Assembly (NCBI RefSeq): GCF_025567045.1
Contig: NZ_JAOQJK010000001.1
Coordinates: 1 to 64,000, forward strand
Direction: 5' to 3'
DNA: 64,000 bases
From: Barnesiella propionica
GTDB lineage: Bacteria > Bacteroidota > Bacteroidia > Bacteroidales > Barnesiellaceae
Positions 15,502-21,990 of this stretch are shown one piece after another; within the stretch, counting starts at the first letter, position 1; each line of letters opens with the position of its first letter. A program made the position numbers and the translations under genes. The notes below the pieces were generated by a model. It worked only from the letters and a program-made list of their open reading frames with translations, was not told the origin of the DNA and made no database searches.

Positions 15502-15548
15502 TTCTTTATTGTTATTAATCAAATAAAAAAACATTTACAGTGCCATTT

Positions 15549-15806
15549 CTAAATTCGGCTCATAGTGTCTGCAAACTCTTTTTCAAAATCAAGTGATTCA
15601 CCTGAAAGATTTGCAAGAGTAGCTCTAAGCATGAAGTTACGAAAGGCTATTTGGCATTTCTCTTTTGTTTCCCTCTTTACCATTTCGGCTGCTTCTAAGG
15701 CAGTTTTTTGCGGTATAACATCTATATACTCGTAGTAACTACTTGCTACGTCTGTGTGCTCTGTAATAAATCGCTTCGCGTTTTCTGATATTGTTATCTT
15801 ACTCAT
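15549..15806 (-). CDS. small helical phage protein
   Basis: An 85-residue helical soluble protein (TALEAAEMVKRETKEKCQIA). No metal or membrane motif. It lies 10 bases after the upstream methyltransferase gene, clearly in the operon. Function unknown. Confidence 0.6.
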   Translation of the reverse strand: MSKITISENAKRFITEHTDVASSYYEYIDVIPQKTALEAAEMVKRETKEKCQIAFRNFMLRATLANLSGESLDFEKEFADTMSRI

Positions 15807-15816
15807 TTCTGAAAAG

Positions 15817-16302
15817 TTATACGTTAATTGGTAATTTCATAAAACATAGCCAATGCGTTTGAGAGTACTTTCCTGATTTATGCCCAAATAATGGTTCAAC
15901 GCCAAATATTTCAATTATACGGCTTACCGGAATCTGAAGCTCATTCCATTTAAAAATAAAAATTCCATAAGGTTCTAAAACCCGCATGCTCTCGTCGAAT
16001 CCTGCTTTTAAATCAGTTTCCCACGACGGGAACAGTTTTCCATACTTCTGAGCGGTATAGCTATTTTCGCCTACATCTTTAAAATGTGGTGGATCCATTA
16101 CTACGAGTTTGAAAGAATTATCCGGATATGGTATATTACGGAAGTCTGCAATCAGGTCCGGATCCACTTTAATATGTCTACCATCGCAGGCTGTGAATTC
16201 TTCTTTACGGATATCCATGTATACGGCCAAAGGATTTTGTTTATTAAACCACATCATCCTTGAACCACAACAGGTATCCAATATTATTTTTGATTTGCTC
16301 AT
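15817..16302 (-). CDS. SAM-dependent methyltransferase, phage type
   Basis: About 161 residues from ATG 16302 (MSKSKII); an in-frame ATG at 16329 would add nine residues. The start ILDTCCGSRMMWFNK is motif I, which binds SAM. Then come YMDIR, DFRNIPYPDNSF and the catalytic-like DPPH (residues 70-73), with FIFKWNE near residue 130. It belongs to the small methyltransferases common in Bacteroidales phages and may act on DNA. It is not closely related to the DPPY enzyme at 12281. No restriction partner is seen. Confidence 0.75.
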   Translation of the reverse strand: MSKSKIILDTCCGSRMMWFNKQNPLAVYMDIRKEEFTACDGRHIKVDPDLIADFRNIPYPDNSFKLVVMDPPHFKDVGENSYTAQKYGKLFPSWETDLKAGFDESMRVLEPYGIFIFKWNELQIPVSRIIEIFGVEPLFGHKSGKYSQTHWLCFMKLPINV

Positions 16303-16338
16303 TATTAAATTGTTCTGAATTACTTTCATAATTTGCTG

Positions 16339-16440
16339 TTAAAAGGGGCATTCATCTTCAAAGTCCGGTTTCCAGCAGTCAAAGACACTATTCGTTGCTA
16401 CATCGATTAAAAACTCCATTCGAAAATTATCCGTATCCAT
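16339..16440 (-). CDS. small ORF of 33 residues with an SSB-tail-like end
   Basis: ATG at 16438-16440, stop at 16339-16341. The peptide ends PDFEDECPF, close to the acidic-aromatic tip of SSB proteins (DDxPF) that docks DNA repair proteins. It starts inside the 40-residue ORF upstream and ends 9-36 bases before the methyltransferase start, so it fills the operon without a gap. Not proven to be a gene. Confidence 0.4.
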   Translation of the reverse strand: MDTDNFRMEFLIDVATNSVFDCWKPDFEDECPF

Positions 16441-16529
16441 TTTATTAGTAATAGGATTATTCCTATTACGATGATACAGAATGTCGAAGCGCAGATGCGG
16501 ATAATAATTTTTTCCGAAAGAAATTTCAT
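16407..16529 (-). CDS. small single-span membrane protein (40 residues)
   Basis: ATG at 16527-16529, four bases after the stop of the preceding gene, stop at 16407-16409. The product has one strong hydrophobic helix (CASTFCIIVIGIILLLIKW) flanked by charges. The tight junction and membrane helix make it a credible gene missed by length limits. Function unknown. Confidence 0.55.
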   Translation of the reverse strand: MKFLSEKIIIRICASTFCIIVIGIILLLIKWIRIIFEWSF

Positions 16530-16533
16530 ACGT

Positions 16534-16728
16534 TTAGCGTTTATTTTTCCTGTAATCGGCTATAATATTCCAGTTGCTATCGTAGTATGCGGTTTCCCAT
16601 GTGGGATGGAAACTGATGCTTTTTTTACTGTTAATCAATGTCGCTTTCAGTCCACTACCCGAAACACCTGTTACTCTGGCCGCATTTTTGTTGACCAGAA
16701 CATTCATCCCTATCTCAAGGAAATCCAT
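16534..16728 (-). CDS. small hypothetical phage protein
   Basis: 64 residues if started at ATG 16728 (MDFLEIGMNVLVNKN); an in-frame ATG at 16779 would add 17 residues, and the frame is open further. The core reads ARVTGVSGSGLKATLINSKK then SFHPTWETAYYD, a small beta-barrel-like pattern seen in phage early proteins. It ends four bases before the 40-residue membrane ORF. Function unknown. Confidence 0.55.
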   Translation of the reverse strand: MDFLEIGMNVLVNKNAARVTGVSGSGLKATLINSKKSISFHPTWETAYYDSNWNIIADYRKNKR

Positions 16729-16873
16729 TTTATATTGTGATTTTATATTTTCGAAAACGCATGTGTCCCCTTTTGTCATAATCTTTGTAGTTTGGTGGTT
16801 ATTTACTGTTTTTTGTATATATGTTATTCCGAGTAATAATGGCATAAACTCCATTGTCTTTTTTAGTGGAAAT

Positions 16874-17182
16874 CTAGAATCTGGCAAAATCTTTATTCTT
16901 TGTACTTTTTAATACCTCTGTAGCGACAACAGAGAAATTGCATGCGAATCCTTTTCCTGTTGTATGGTTTCGTAATAAGGCTCCTTTATCCGGACTTACG
17001 TCGAAATACCAATCTTCGGGATTATCTTCATCCTGGAAAAAGACTATTCTTTCTCCGCTTTTAATTCCTATTGATTCTGCTGCTGCCGCATTTATACCGA
17101 TAAATCCTTTTTTATTGAAAGATATTGTGGCTATGCCGTTTAAGGCTTTTCTGCCTACTGTTGAAAATTCTTTTAGTTTCAT
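16874..17182 (-). CDS. small phage protein with an AbrB-like segment
   Basis: A 102-residue protein with the pattern ISFNKKGFIGINAAAAESIG followed by IKSGE, then strands (RIVFFQDED, WYFDV). The same pattern occurs at the N-terminus of the 7189-7578 product. Such swapped-strand domains often bind DNA or self-associate. It may be regulatory; nothing more can be said. Confidence 0.6.
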   Translation of the reverse strand: MKLKEFSTVGRKALNGIATISFNKKGFIGINAAAAESIGIKSGERIVFFQDEDNPEDWYFDVSPDKGALLRNHTTGKGFACNFSVVATEVLKSTKNKDFARF

Positions 17183-17192
17183 ATGATATTAT

Positions 17193-17336
17193 TTAATTTG
17201 CATTTATGTAATAGTGGTTACTGTTTATATAGGCTACTAAAGTTTCGCCATGGTATACTGTCTTTCCACGGTGTACCGTTTCTCCGGGAAAATTATAGAT
17301 GAACGTGAGATACTGTTCTTTGCTTACTTCTTTCAT
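17193..17336 (-). CDS. small ORF of 47 residues
   Basis: ATG at 17334-17336, stop at 17193-17195. The product reads MKEVSKEQYLTFIYNFPGET, then VHRGKTVYHGE and a Tyr/Asn-rich end, a plausible small folded protein of phage type. It overlaps the end of the PcfJ-like gene by 44 bases in another frame. The frame after the overlap contains no other ORF, which supports it. Confidence 0.5.
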   Translation of the reverse strand: MKEVSKEQYLTFIYNFPGETVHRGKTVYHGETLVAYINSNHYYINAN

Positions 17337-18627
17337 GGTTACTGTTTTTTAAGGTTGATTTTTTTCGAATTAAAGGCATGTTTTTTTTGACGAGTTCTAT
17401 AATTCTGTCGTGGTACTCTGTATTACGGTTTAATGGCCCGCGAGACTGAATAATGGTAAAAGAATTTAGTGATATCTCTATTGTTTCTATTCTTTTACCT
17501 CCGATGGTTGCAGAAAGTATCAGGGAGTCATTTTTCTTGTAATAGTTATTTGTATATACGCAATGGTGCATGTTGTCTCCTTCTTCTACGAATTCCTGTA
17601 CGGACGTCAAAACCCGAACGTTTATAAGATCATCGGAAAAGGCTATTCCAAAATACTTTCCTTTATTTTTCTTATATGCTTCTTCTTCCTGAATAGCTTG
17701 TTTTTTTTTCTTTTCCATATCTATTTTTCGCTGGATTTCCCTTTTTTTAGCGACAAGTTTGTTATGCGCATTATGAAGGTCGTCAGAAAAGATTACTTTT
17801 GGATTGCGAATGTCTTTATGAAAATAGAGGAGTAAATCGATGTAGTCGAGCCATAGCAACCTATCTTTTATTTCGTATTTGTGCCGGAATGCAATTTTTA
17901 TGGCCGACCAGCATCTTGTAATTTGACGTTGGTTATGCGCAAAATTTTTAAACCACTCGATATTCCCTGTCTTCAAAAGGGTTTCTGCTATATTATTCCC
18001 TAATATCAGACTAAAAAAATCGGCCGGATGGAATCCATGGTATTTTCCTTTAAATCCGTTTCGTTTAATTTCGGGTAGGTATTTCACGGCCGGATAAATT
18101 TTATAAGGCAAAATATTATATACTTCATGGCAATATTTTCTTACTTCCATTCTTTCCCACCATCGCCAAATATCCAGGTAACACAGATTCCCCCCCCGGG
18201 GTACCGAAAGGGTTACTTTTTTCCCATTCCGGGAAACCCAGTGCTGAACTACTTCATGGCAGCTATATTCGGGTGATTTATTGGTAAAGAATTTTGCGGA
18301 GACAAAAAATAACCGAAAAAGTTGATATCCTTTGTGTGTTGTTGTTATTCCAAAATAGGCTGAATCTTTAAATACACGTTTTTTTGTTTCTTCTACTTTC
18401 AACTTATGACCGCAATTCGGACATTTACAGCTCTCCAGTTTTGCAAGGAGTATCGGTTTTTCATCCCATATGTGACCGCAGTCCAAGCAAGTGATTCCTT
18501 TCTTCGATATCCGGCCTATATGTTCTATGCAGTGATCGTAAGCCCATTTTGTTTGTTTATCGGATATGTCCGTGAGTTTTTTACTCAACCGGGCTACTTC
18601 TATTTGTATTTTTGTTTTCGGTATCAT
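17293..18627 (-). CDS. PcfJ-like protein
   Basis: A 444-residue protein. An N-terminal zinc ribbon has C47-x2-C50 and C69-x2-C72. The middle is basic and aromatic (WRWWERMEVRKYCHEVYNIL). The C-terminal PcfJ-type domain (about 345-430) reads VRVLTSVQEFVEEGDNMHHC then VYTNNYY, DSLILSATIGGKRIETIEIS and IIQSRGPLNRNTEYHDRI. PcfJ/PcfK pairs are best known from conjugative elements such as pCF10 and Bacteroides transposons, with an unclear part in DNA processing. Here the pair lies in a phage replication operon. It overlaps pcfK by four bases. Confidence 0.75.
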   Translation of the reverse strand: MIPKTKIQIEVARLSKKLTDISDKQTKWAYDHCIEHIGRISKKGITCLDCGHIWDEKPILLAKLESCKCPNCGHKLKVEETKKRVFKDSAYFGITTTHKGYQLFRLFFVSAKFFTNKSPEYSCHEVVQHWVSRNGKKVTLSVPRGGNLCYLDIWRWWERMEVRKYCHEVYNILPYKIYPAVKYLPEIKRNGFKGKYHGFHPADFFSLILGNNIAETLLKTGNIEWFKNFAHNQRQITRCWSAIKIAFRHKYEIKDRLLWLDYIDLLLYFHKDIRNPKVIFSDDLHNAHNKLVAKKREIQRKIDMEKKKKQAIQEEEAYKKNKGKYFGIAFSDDLINVRVLTSVQEFVEEGDNMHHCVYTNNYYKKNDSLILSATIGGKRIETIEISLNSFTIIQSRGPLNRNTEYHDRIIELVKKNMPLIRKKSTLKNSNHERSKQRTVSHVHL

Positions 18628-19034
18628 AACAGGTCGAATAAATTTAATTGTTGGTTATTGTTTTTTTCTTTTTTATTCTTCCGGCGTTGATTTTCCATTT
18701 TCCGAGTGTCTTGAAACATTTGTACTTTTGACTGTTTAGTTTCATTCTTATCTTGTTTAAGCCGATCTACAGAATGGTTAACAACTACATTGCAGTTTAT
18801 AGCTTTCCCTACTTTGATATCATCTTCATCGTAGTAATGCACGGCCATAGAATACACCTCATCATCGGTAAAGCCATTTTTACCGGTGGATCTGACCGTA
18901 TTCAGAATATAGGTGATACAGTCATCAATGTTTTTTAGGGGGTTGGCATACGTAACAGTAAACATAGGATCTTCTTTAGCCCTCTTATCAAGATAATTCT
19001 TGATAACTACTTTGAAATGTTCTGTTCCTTTCAT
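18624..19034 (-). CDS. PcfK-like protein
   Basis: A 136-residue protein: N-terminal helix MKGTEHFKVVIKNYLDKRA, then NPLKNIDDCITYILNTVRST and TDDEVYSMAVHYYDEDDIKV, a signature order of PcfK. The basic Lys/Gln tail ends NLFDLL, a clamp-binding-like end (QLNLFDLL) that may contact the host beta clamp. It is coupled to the PcfJ-like gene. Function of the family is not settled. Confidence 0.75.
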   Translation of the reverse strand: MKGTEHFKVVIKNYLDKRAKEDPMFTVTYANPLKNIDDCITYILNTVRSTGKNGFTDDEVYSMAVHYYDEDDIKVGKAINCNVVVNHSVDRLKQDKNETKQSKVQMFQDTRKMENQRRKNKKEKNNNQQLNLFDLL

Positions 19035-19060
19035 ATCTTTGTTTTATTTTTAAGTTTTTG

Positions 19061-19094
19061 GTCCGGATGCAAATGTGGTAGTTAGTGTCCGGAC
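19061..19094. repeat. inverted repeat upstream of pcfK
   Basis: GTCCGGA at 19061-19067 and TCCGGAC at 19088-19094 can form a 7-bp stem around a 20-base loop; the arm at 19087-19094 is itself a palindrome. It lies between the helicase-loader gene and pcfK, without a T-run in the operon's direction. It may be an operator or RNA element. Confidence 0.4.
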
Positions 19095-19123
19095 TTTATT
19101 TTTAGTTTAAAAGTGGCTTGGAT

Positions 19124-19810
19124 TTATATACGATAGGATTCGTTTTCAAATGCAATACTATGCATCATCTCTCGGAAACGATCGGCAATCCTTTCATCGT
19201 AATATTTTGCTATATCATTTGGAGGCATATTGGTGGTTACAATCGTAAACAATTGTTTATCGTACCGATATGAAAGTAAATCTATAAGTGGCCGACTGAC
19301 ATTTCCATAGTGGAGGATTTCTACCGCATCTTTACCCATATCGTCAATGGCAAGCATTTCATATTTCATGATATTGCAATATTTCTCATAGTTATTTTTC
19401 GCCATCTCACACAACTCAGTGGCCGTTACGAGGCAAATAGCTTTTGCATTGGCAGTATCCTTTTCGTAGAGAAAATTAATGATGGAACGGATGGCAAGTA
19501 CCATTGTGGTTTTGCCGTTTCCACAAATTCCACAAATGAATATTCCAAATTTACTATCATTTGAGGTAATCCACCGGGCTACTTCTTCGATATGCTGTTT
19601 TGTTGCATCATCCGGAATAAATGTGCGATGACGAAACTCTACTTCTGCTTTATAGGCTGCCATAAGCAGATTTTTAGCCTGACCGAAGGTATATGGCAAC
19701 CTAAAACGAGGTATTATAGTCTTTTTTTTCAGAAGTACTGACGACAGATCCTCTACGTCTATTTTTGTTGTCTTGTTTATTGCTAACATTTTTCTTCTTT
19801 TCGTTTTCAA
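19124..19810 (-). CDS. DnaC-like helicase loader (AAA+ ATPase)
   Basis: A 228-residue AAA+ protein: Walker A GICGNGKT (94-101), Walker B LAIDDMG (D156/D157), sensor-1-like TTNM (192-195) and Arg-finger region ERIADRFREM (206-215). Phage DnaC/IstB-type ATPases load the host replicative helicase at the phage origin. The N-terminal 60 residues would bind helicase. The start at 19810 gives a 110-base overlap with the upstream gene; ATG 19789 would give 89. Its upstream partner is the DUF4373 replication protein. Confidence 0.8.
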   Translation of the reverse strand: MKTKRRKMLAINKTTKIDVEDLSSVLLKKKTIIPRFRLPYTFGQAKNLLMAAYKAEVEFRHRTFIPDDATKQHIEEVARWITSNDSKFGIFICGICGNGKTTMVLAIRSIINFLYEKDTANAKAICLVTATELCEMAKNNYEKYCNIMKYEMLAIDDMGKDAVEILHYGNVSRPLIDLLSYRYDKQLFTIVTTNMPPNDIAKYYDERIADRFREMMHSIAFENESYRI

Positions 19811-20474
19811 TTTGTATTCTTAACCAATCACAGAAATGTTGTTTGGCATCTGATAAATCGTTATGTTTTTTTGCGCGGCATTGGCAATCGAGCATGAAAG
19901 CATCAATGCGGGTATAAATTACATCTTTGTTTGTAATTTGATATTTCATCATCATTTGTTCGATCCATATCGGAGAAGCTTTCATATCAGCTATGAATTG
20001 ATATTCGAGTTTTTCCCCCCTACCATCTCCTGCAGAAGAATACGTTTGCTCGGATTTTAAATGCAGTTGTGCAACTGATGTCGTTTCTTTTTTATCAATT
20101 AAGAGATAAGGAAATTTATCTATCACAGACCTACGTTTGATGGCTTGAAAATAGCGCTTCTGTATGCCCCGACTTGTAAGTATTTTTTCCGAATTAAAAA
20201 GGTTCTTATCGAAGAAATCCCATTTAACCAAGCGTTGTACTATCTGCTCTATAAGCTCAGAAGATATCCCTGTCAGTTCTTTCAGGAGTTTGTACTTTAA
20301 CATATCATTCCACTCTGCATAGTATCCATTACGATATACCGCACAAAGCAGCTTGATAACCGTGATTTCTCCTTTAATCCCGAACTCTCCCGATATGGCT
20401 GAAATTTTTTCATCAATAAAAAAATCAATATCGAAAGGGAAATAATCTATTCCTTTTTTGAATGGACGCGCCAT
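19701..20474 (-). CDS. DUF4373-domain phage replication protein
   Basis: A 257-residue protein. The N-terminal domain begins MARPFKKGIDYFPFDIDFF, with ISGEFGIKGEITVIKLLCAV next and GISSELIEQIVQRLVKWDFF, a winged-helix layout of DUF4373 (Lin1244/Lin1753-like) proteins, which resemble phage origin-binding proteins. The C-terminal part (170-225) is a helical domain ending LRIQIENEKKK, and the tail is polar. It probably binds the phage origin and recruits the helicase loader that follows. Its last 36 codons overlap that gene. Confidence 0.75.
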   Translation of the reverse strand: MARPFKKGIDYFPFDIDFFIDEKISAISGEFGIKGEITVIKLLCAVYRNGYYAEWNDMLKYKLLKELTGISSELIEQIVQRLVKWDFFDKNLFNSEKILTSRGIQKRYFQAIKRRSVIDKFPYLLIDKKETTSVAQLHLKSEQTYSSAGDGRGEKLEYQFIADMKASPIWIEQMMMKYQITNKDVIYTRIDAFMLDCQCRAKKHNDLSDAKQHFCDWLRIQIENEKKKNVSNKQDNKNRRRGSVVSTSEKKDYNTSF

Positions 20475-20484
20475 ATGTTATATT

Positions 20485-20877
20485 TTAGACTTCCTTAATT
20501 TTTATGCCATGAACAAGCAACATGAGTTTCCGCTTGATGATATATTCTTTTGTCCGTACACCTTTGGTGTCTTCTACTTTGAGAACACCTTGAATATCGT
20601 TATAAACGAAATCGGCAATATAGGTGCATGAATGTTCTATAAGTGTTCCTGACGCATCCCGTTGTGCGGGAATGAGTTCATAGCGCACCTGTTCACGCAA
20701 ATTGGAAATAAGTCCGGCACGTTGCATCAGTTTCAACTGATTGGAGCGATGATACTCTTTTTTAGAAGCATAGCTTCCTACCTTTTGGGCATGATACTTA
20801 TTTGTGCGGGAGTTATTTTTGCTCTGTTTCTGTGCTAAAGTCCGAAATTGCTTAATTGTTATTTGTTGTTGTTTCAT
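20485..20877 (-). CDS. DUF1064 nuclease-like protein
   Basis: A 130-residue protein with SKKEYHRSNQLKLMQRAGLI (54-73), LREQVRYELIPAQ, YIADFVYND and KVEDTKGVRTKEYIIKRKLM. E.., D.. and ExxK-like residues fit the DUF1064 group of the PD-(D/E)XK nuclease fold, found in phage recombination and replication operons. The start overlaps the upstream gene by 26 bases. Precise substrate unknown; a Holliday-junction or flap nuclease is plausible. Confidence 0.75.
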   Translation of the reverse strand: MKQQQITIKQFRTLAQKQSKNNSRTNKYHAQKVGSYASKKEYHRSNQLKLMQRAGLISNLREQVRYELIPAQRDASGTLIEHSCTYIADFVYNDIQGVLKVEDTKGVRTKEYIIKRKLMLLVHGIKIKEV

Positions 20878-21763
20878 ATTCGTAAACTTGTGAAAATTCC
20901 ACAGGTATAAAGCGTCCGATGGGAATTGTCTTGCTTTCTTCGATAAAAGAATTTATTTCACGCTTGATAAAAGTTCGCTCAGGATGTTTTAATGCTTCCT
21001 GATATTGTTTCTCCTGCTGGTCAAGGAGGTATTTTTTTATAAGCATATTGGCACGAACGGCTGTGTAGGTCTGTACGATGAATGTGCCATTTTCTTCATC
21101 ATCTCCTTCTTTGTCATCGTGAGAGACAATACGGGCGATGATCTGATAAAATTTCAGCTTACTACTGTCTTCTGCTTCGTTCAGGGTTTCTTCACTCATT
21201 CCAGACTCAACAAATTCTTCTAAGGAGATTTCATTTTTAAGATAGGCTTTGTTTATATCATCGTTCCTCTGTTTTTTTGTTTTGAGATTGTCAATCAGTA
21301 CAATGCAATATTCGAGTTCTTTTATATCGGAAACAGTGAATCCACCATTGTAATTCAGTTCTATATAATCGGTGAGGATTGTTAAAGCATTCTGTACAGA
21401 CGTGGCATAAAGCAGAAAACTGTGTCGTTTATCATTGATTTTTACTACTGATTTGTAGGGAAACAGTGATTGATTTTTTCTAACAAAAGACATCCGTTTC
21501 TGATTGGATACTTCAACATCTTTAACAGAACCTTCCTCTTGCCAAAAACGTATCTGCATGAGTACATCGTTATCGACAAGTGTACCTTTTTCAAAAAGGA
21601 TTTCATTTCGCTCGATGGACACAATTTTTCCTGTGTTTTCATCCACAAATTCCTCCATCCATGTTTTTAATACGCTACGTGCAATGAATTTATTAAGCAT
21701 ACGCGCCGGATCGGACGTGATATAACGTATTTCTGATTTTCTCGATTCTACAACTTTCCTCAT
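20852..21763 (-). CDS. phage protein of the replication operon, unknown function
   Basis: A 303-residue soluble, charged protein. Segments such as RNEILFEKGTLVDNDVLMQI and RFWQEEGSVKDVEV near residues 52-85 and a helical C-terminal half (MLIKKYLLDQQEKQYQEAL) are visible, without a Walker, nuclease or zinc motif. Its start is ATGA-coupled to a 28-residue ORF upstream. It lies between helicase and nuclease genes, so a DNA-replication or recombination role is likely. No family recognised. Confidence 0.6.
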   Translation of the reverse strand: MRKVVESRKSEIRYITSDPARMLNKFIARSVLKTWMEEFVDENTGKIVSIERNEILFEKGTLVDNDVLMQIRFWQEEGSVKDVEVSNQKRMSFVRKNQSLFPYKSVVKINDKRHSFLLYATSVQNALTILTDYIELNYNGGFTVSDIKELEYCIVLIDNLKTKKQRNDDINKAYLKNEISLEEFVESGMSEETLNEAEDSSKLKFYQIIARIVSHDDKEGDDEENGTFIVQTYTAVRANMLIKKYLLDQQEKQYQEALKHPERTFIKREINSFIEESKTIPIGRFIPVEFSQVYEYETTTNNN

Positions 21764-21846
21764 ATCATTTTGCTTTTAAGTTTTTTTCCAGGGATAAATT
21801 TCACTGTTTTGTGTACGAGATTTTCAATAATGTCTTGTTTTATCAT
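21760..21846 (-). CDS. small ORF of 28 residues, coupled to the next gene
   Basis: ATG at 21844-21846; its stop overlaps the start of the 303-residue gene (ATGA). The peptide is MIKQDIIENLVHKTVKFIPG plus a basic tail. The ATGA junction favours translation, at least as a leader ORF. Confidence 0.45.
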   Translation of the reverse strand: MIKQDIIENLVHKTVKFIPGKKLKSKMI

Positions 21847-21990
21847 TCTGCTTATTTTTAAGTTTTAGAATTAATTGTTTAATCATGTGGGCACGGCATT
21901 TGCATTTCTGCATTGGGAGTACTCATAGAGCCTGGCAGCATCATCAAGATAGGAGATGATTTTCTGCAAATCTGACTTACATACTTCCAT
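21824..21990 (-). pseudogene. frameshifted small phage gene
   Basis: ATG at 21990 opens a 35-residue frame containing SDLQKIISYLDDAARLYEYS, then drifts to a stop at 21883. In the -1 frame the expected continuation appears: MQKCKCRAHMIKQLI followed by LKLKNKQND, stop at 21824. The two halves together look like a known small helical Bacteroidales phage protein (LDDAxRLYE ... CRAxMIxxLIxKL). The shift is near TCCCAATGC. It may be a mutation, a sequence error or recoding. The start overlaps the end of the helicase gene. Confidence 0.55.

Noticed and set aside
12281..16302. The two methyltransferases as part of a restriction-modification system
   Set aside because: No restriction endonuclease or specificity subunit is nearby. 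Both look like orphan phage enzymes.
17293..19034. PcfJ/PcfK as evidence that the region is a conjugative element
   Set aside because: No relaxase, coupling protein or mating-pair genes are present. Holin, endolysin and RecT genes show a phage.
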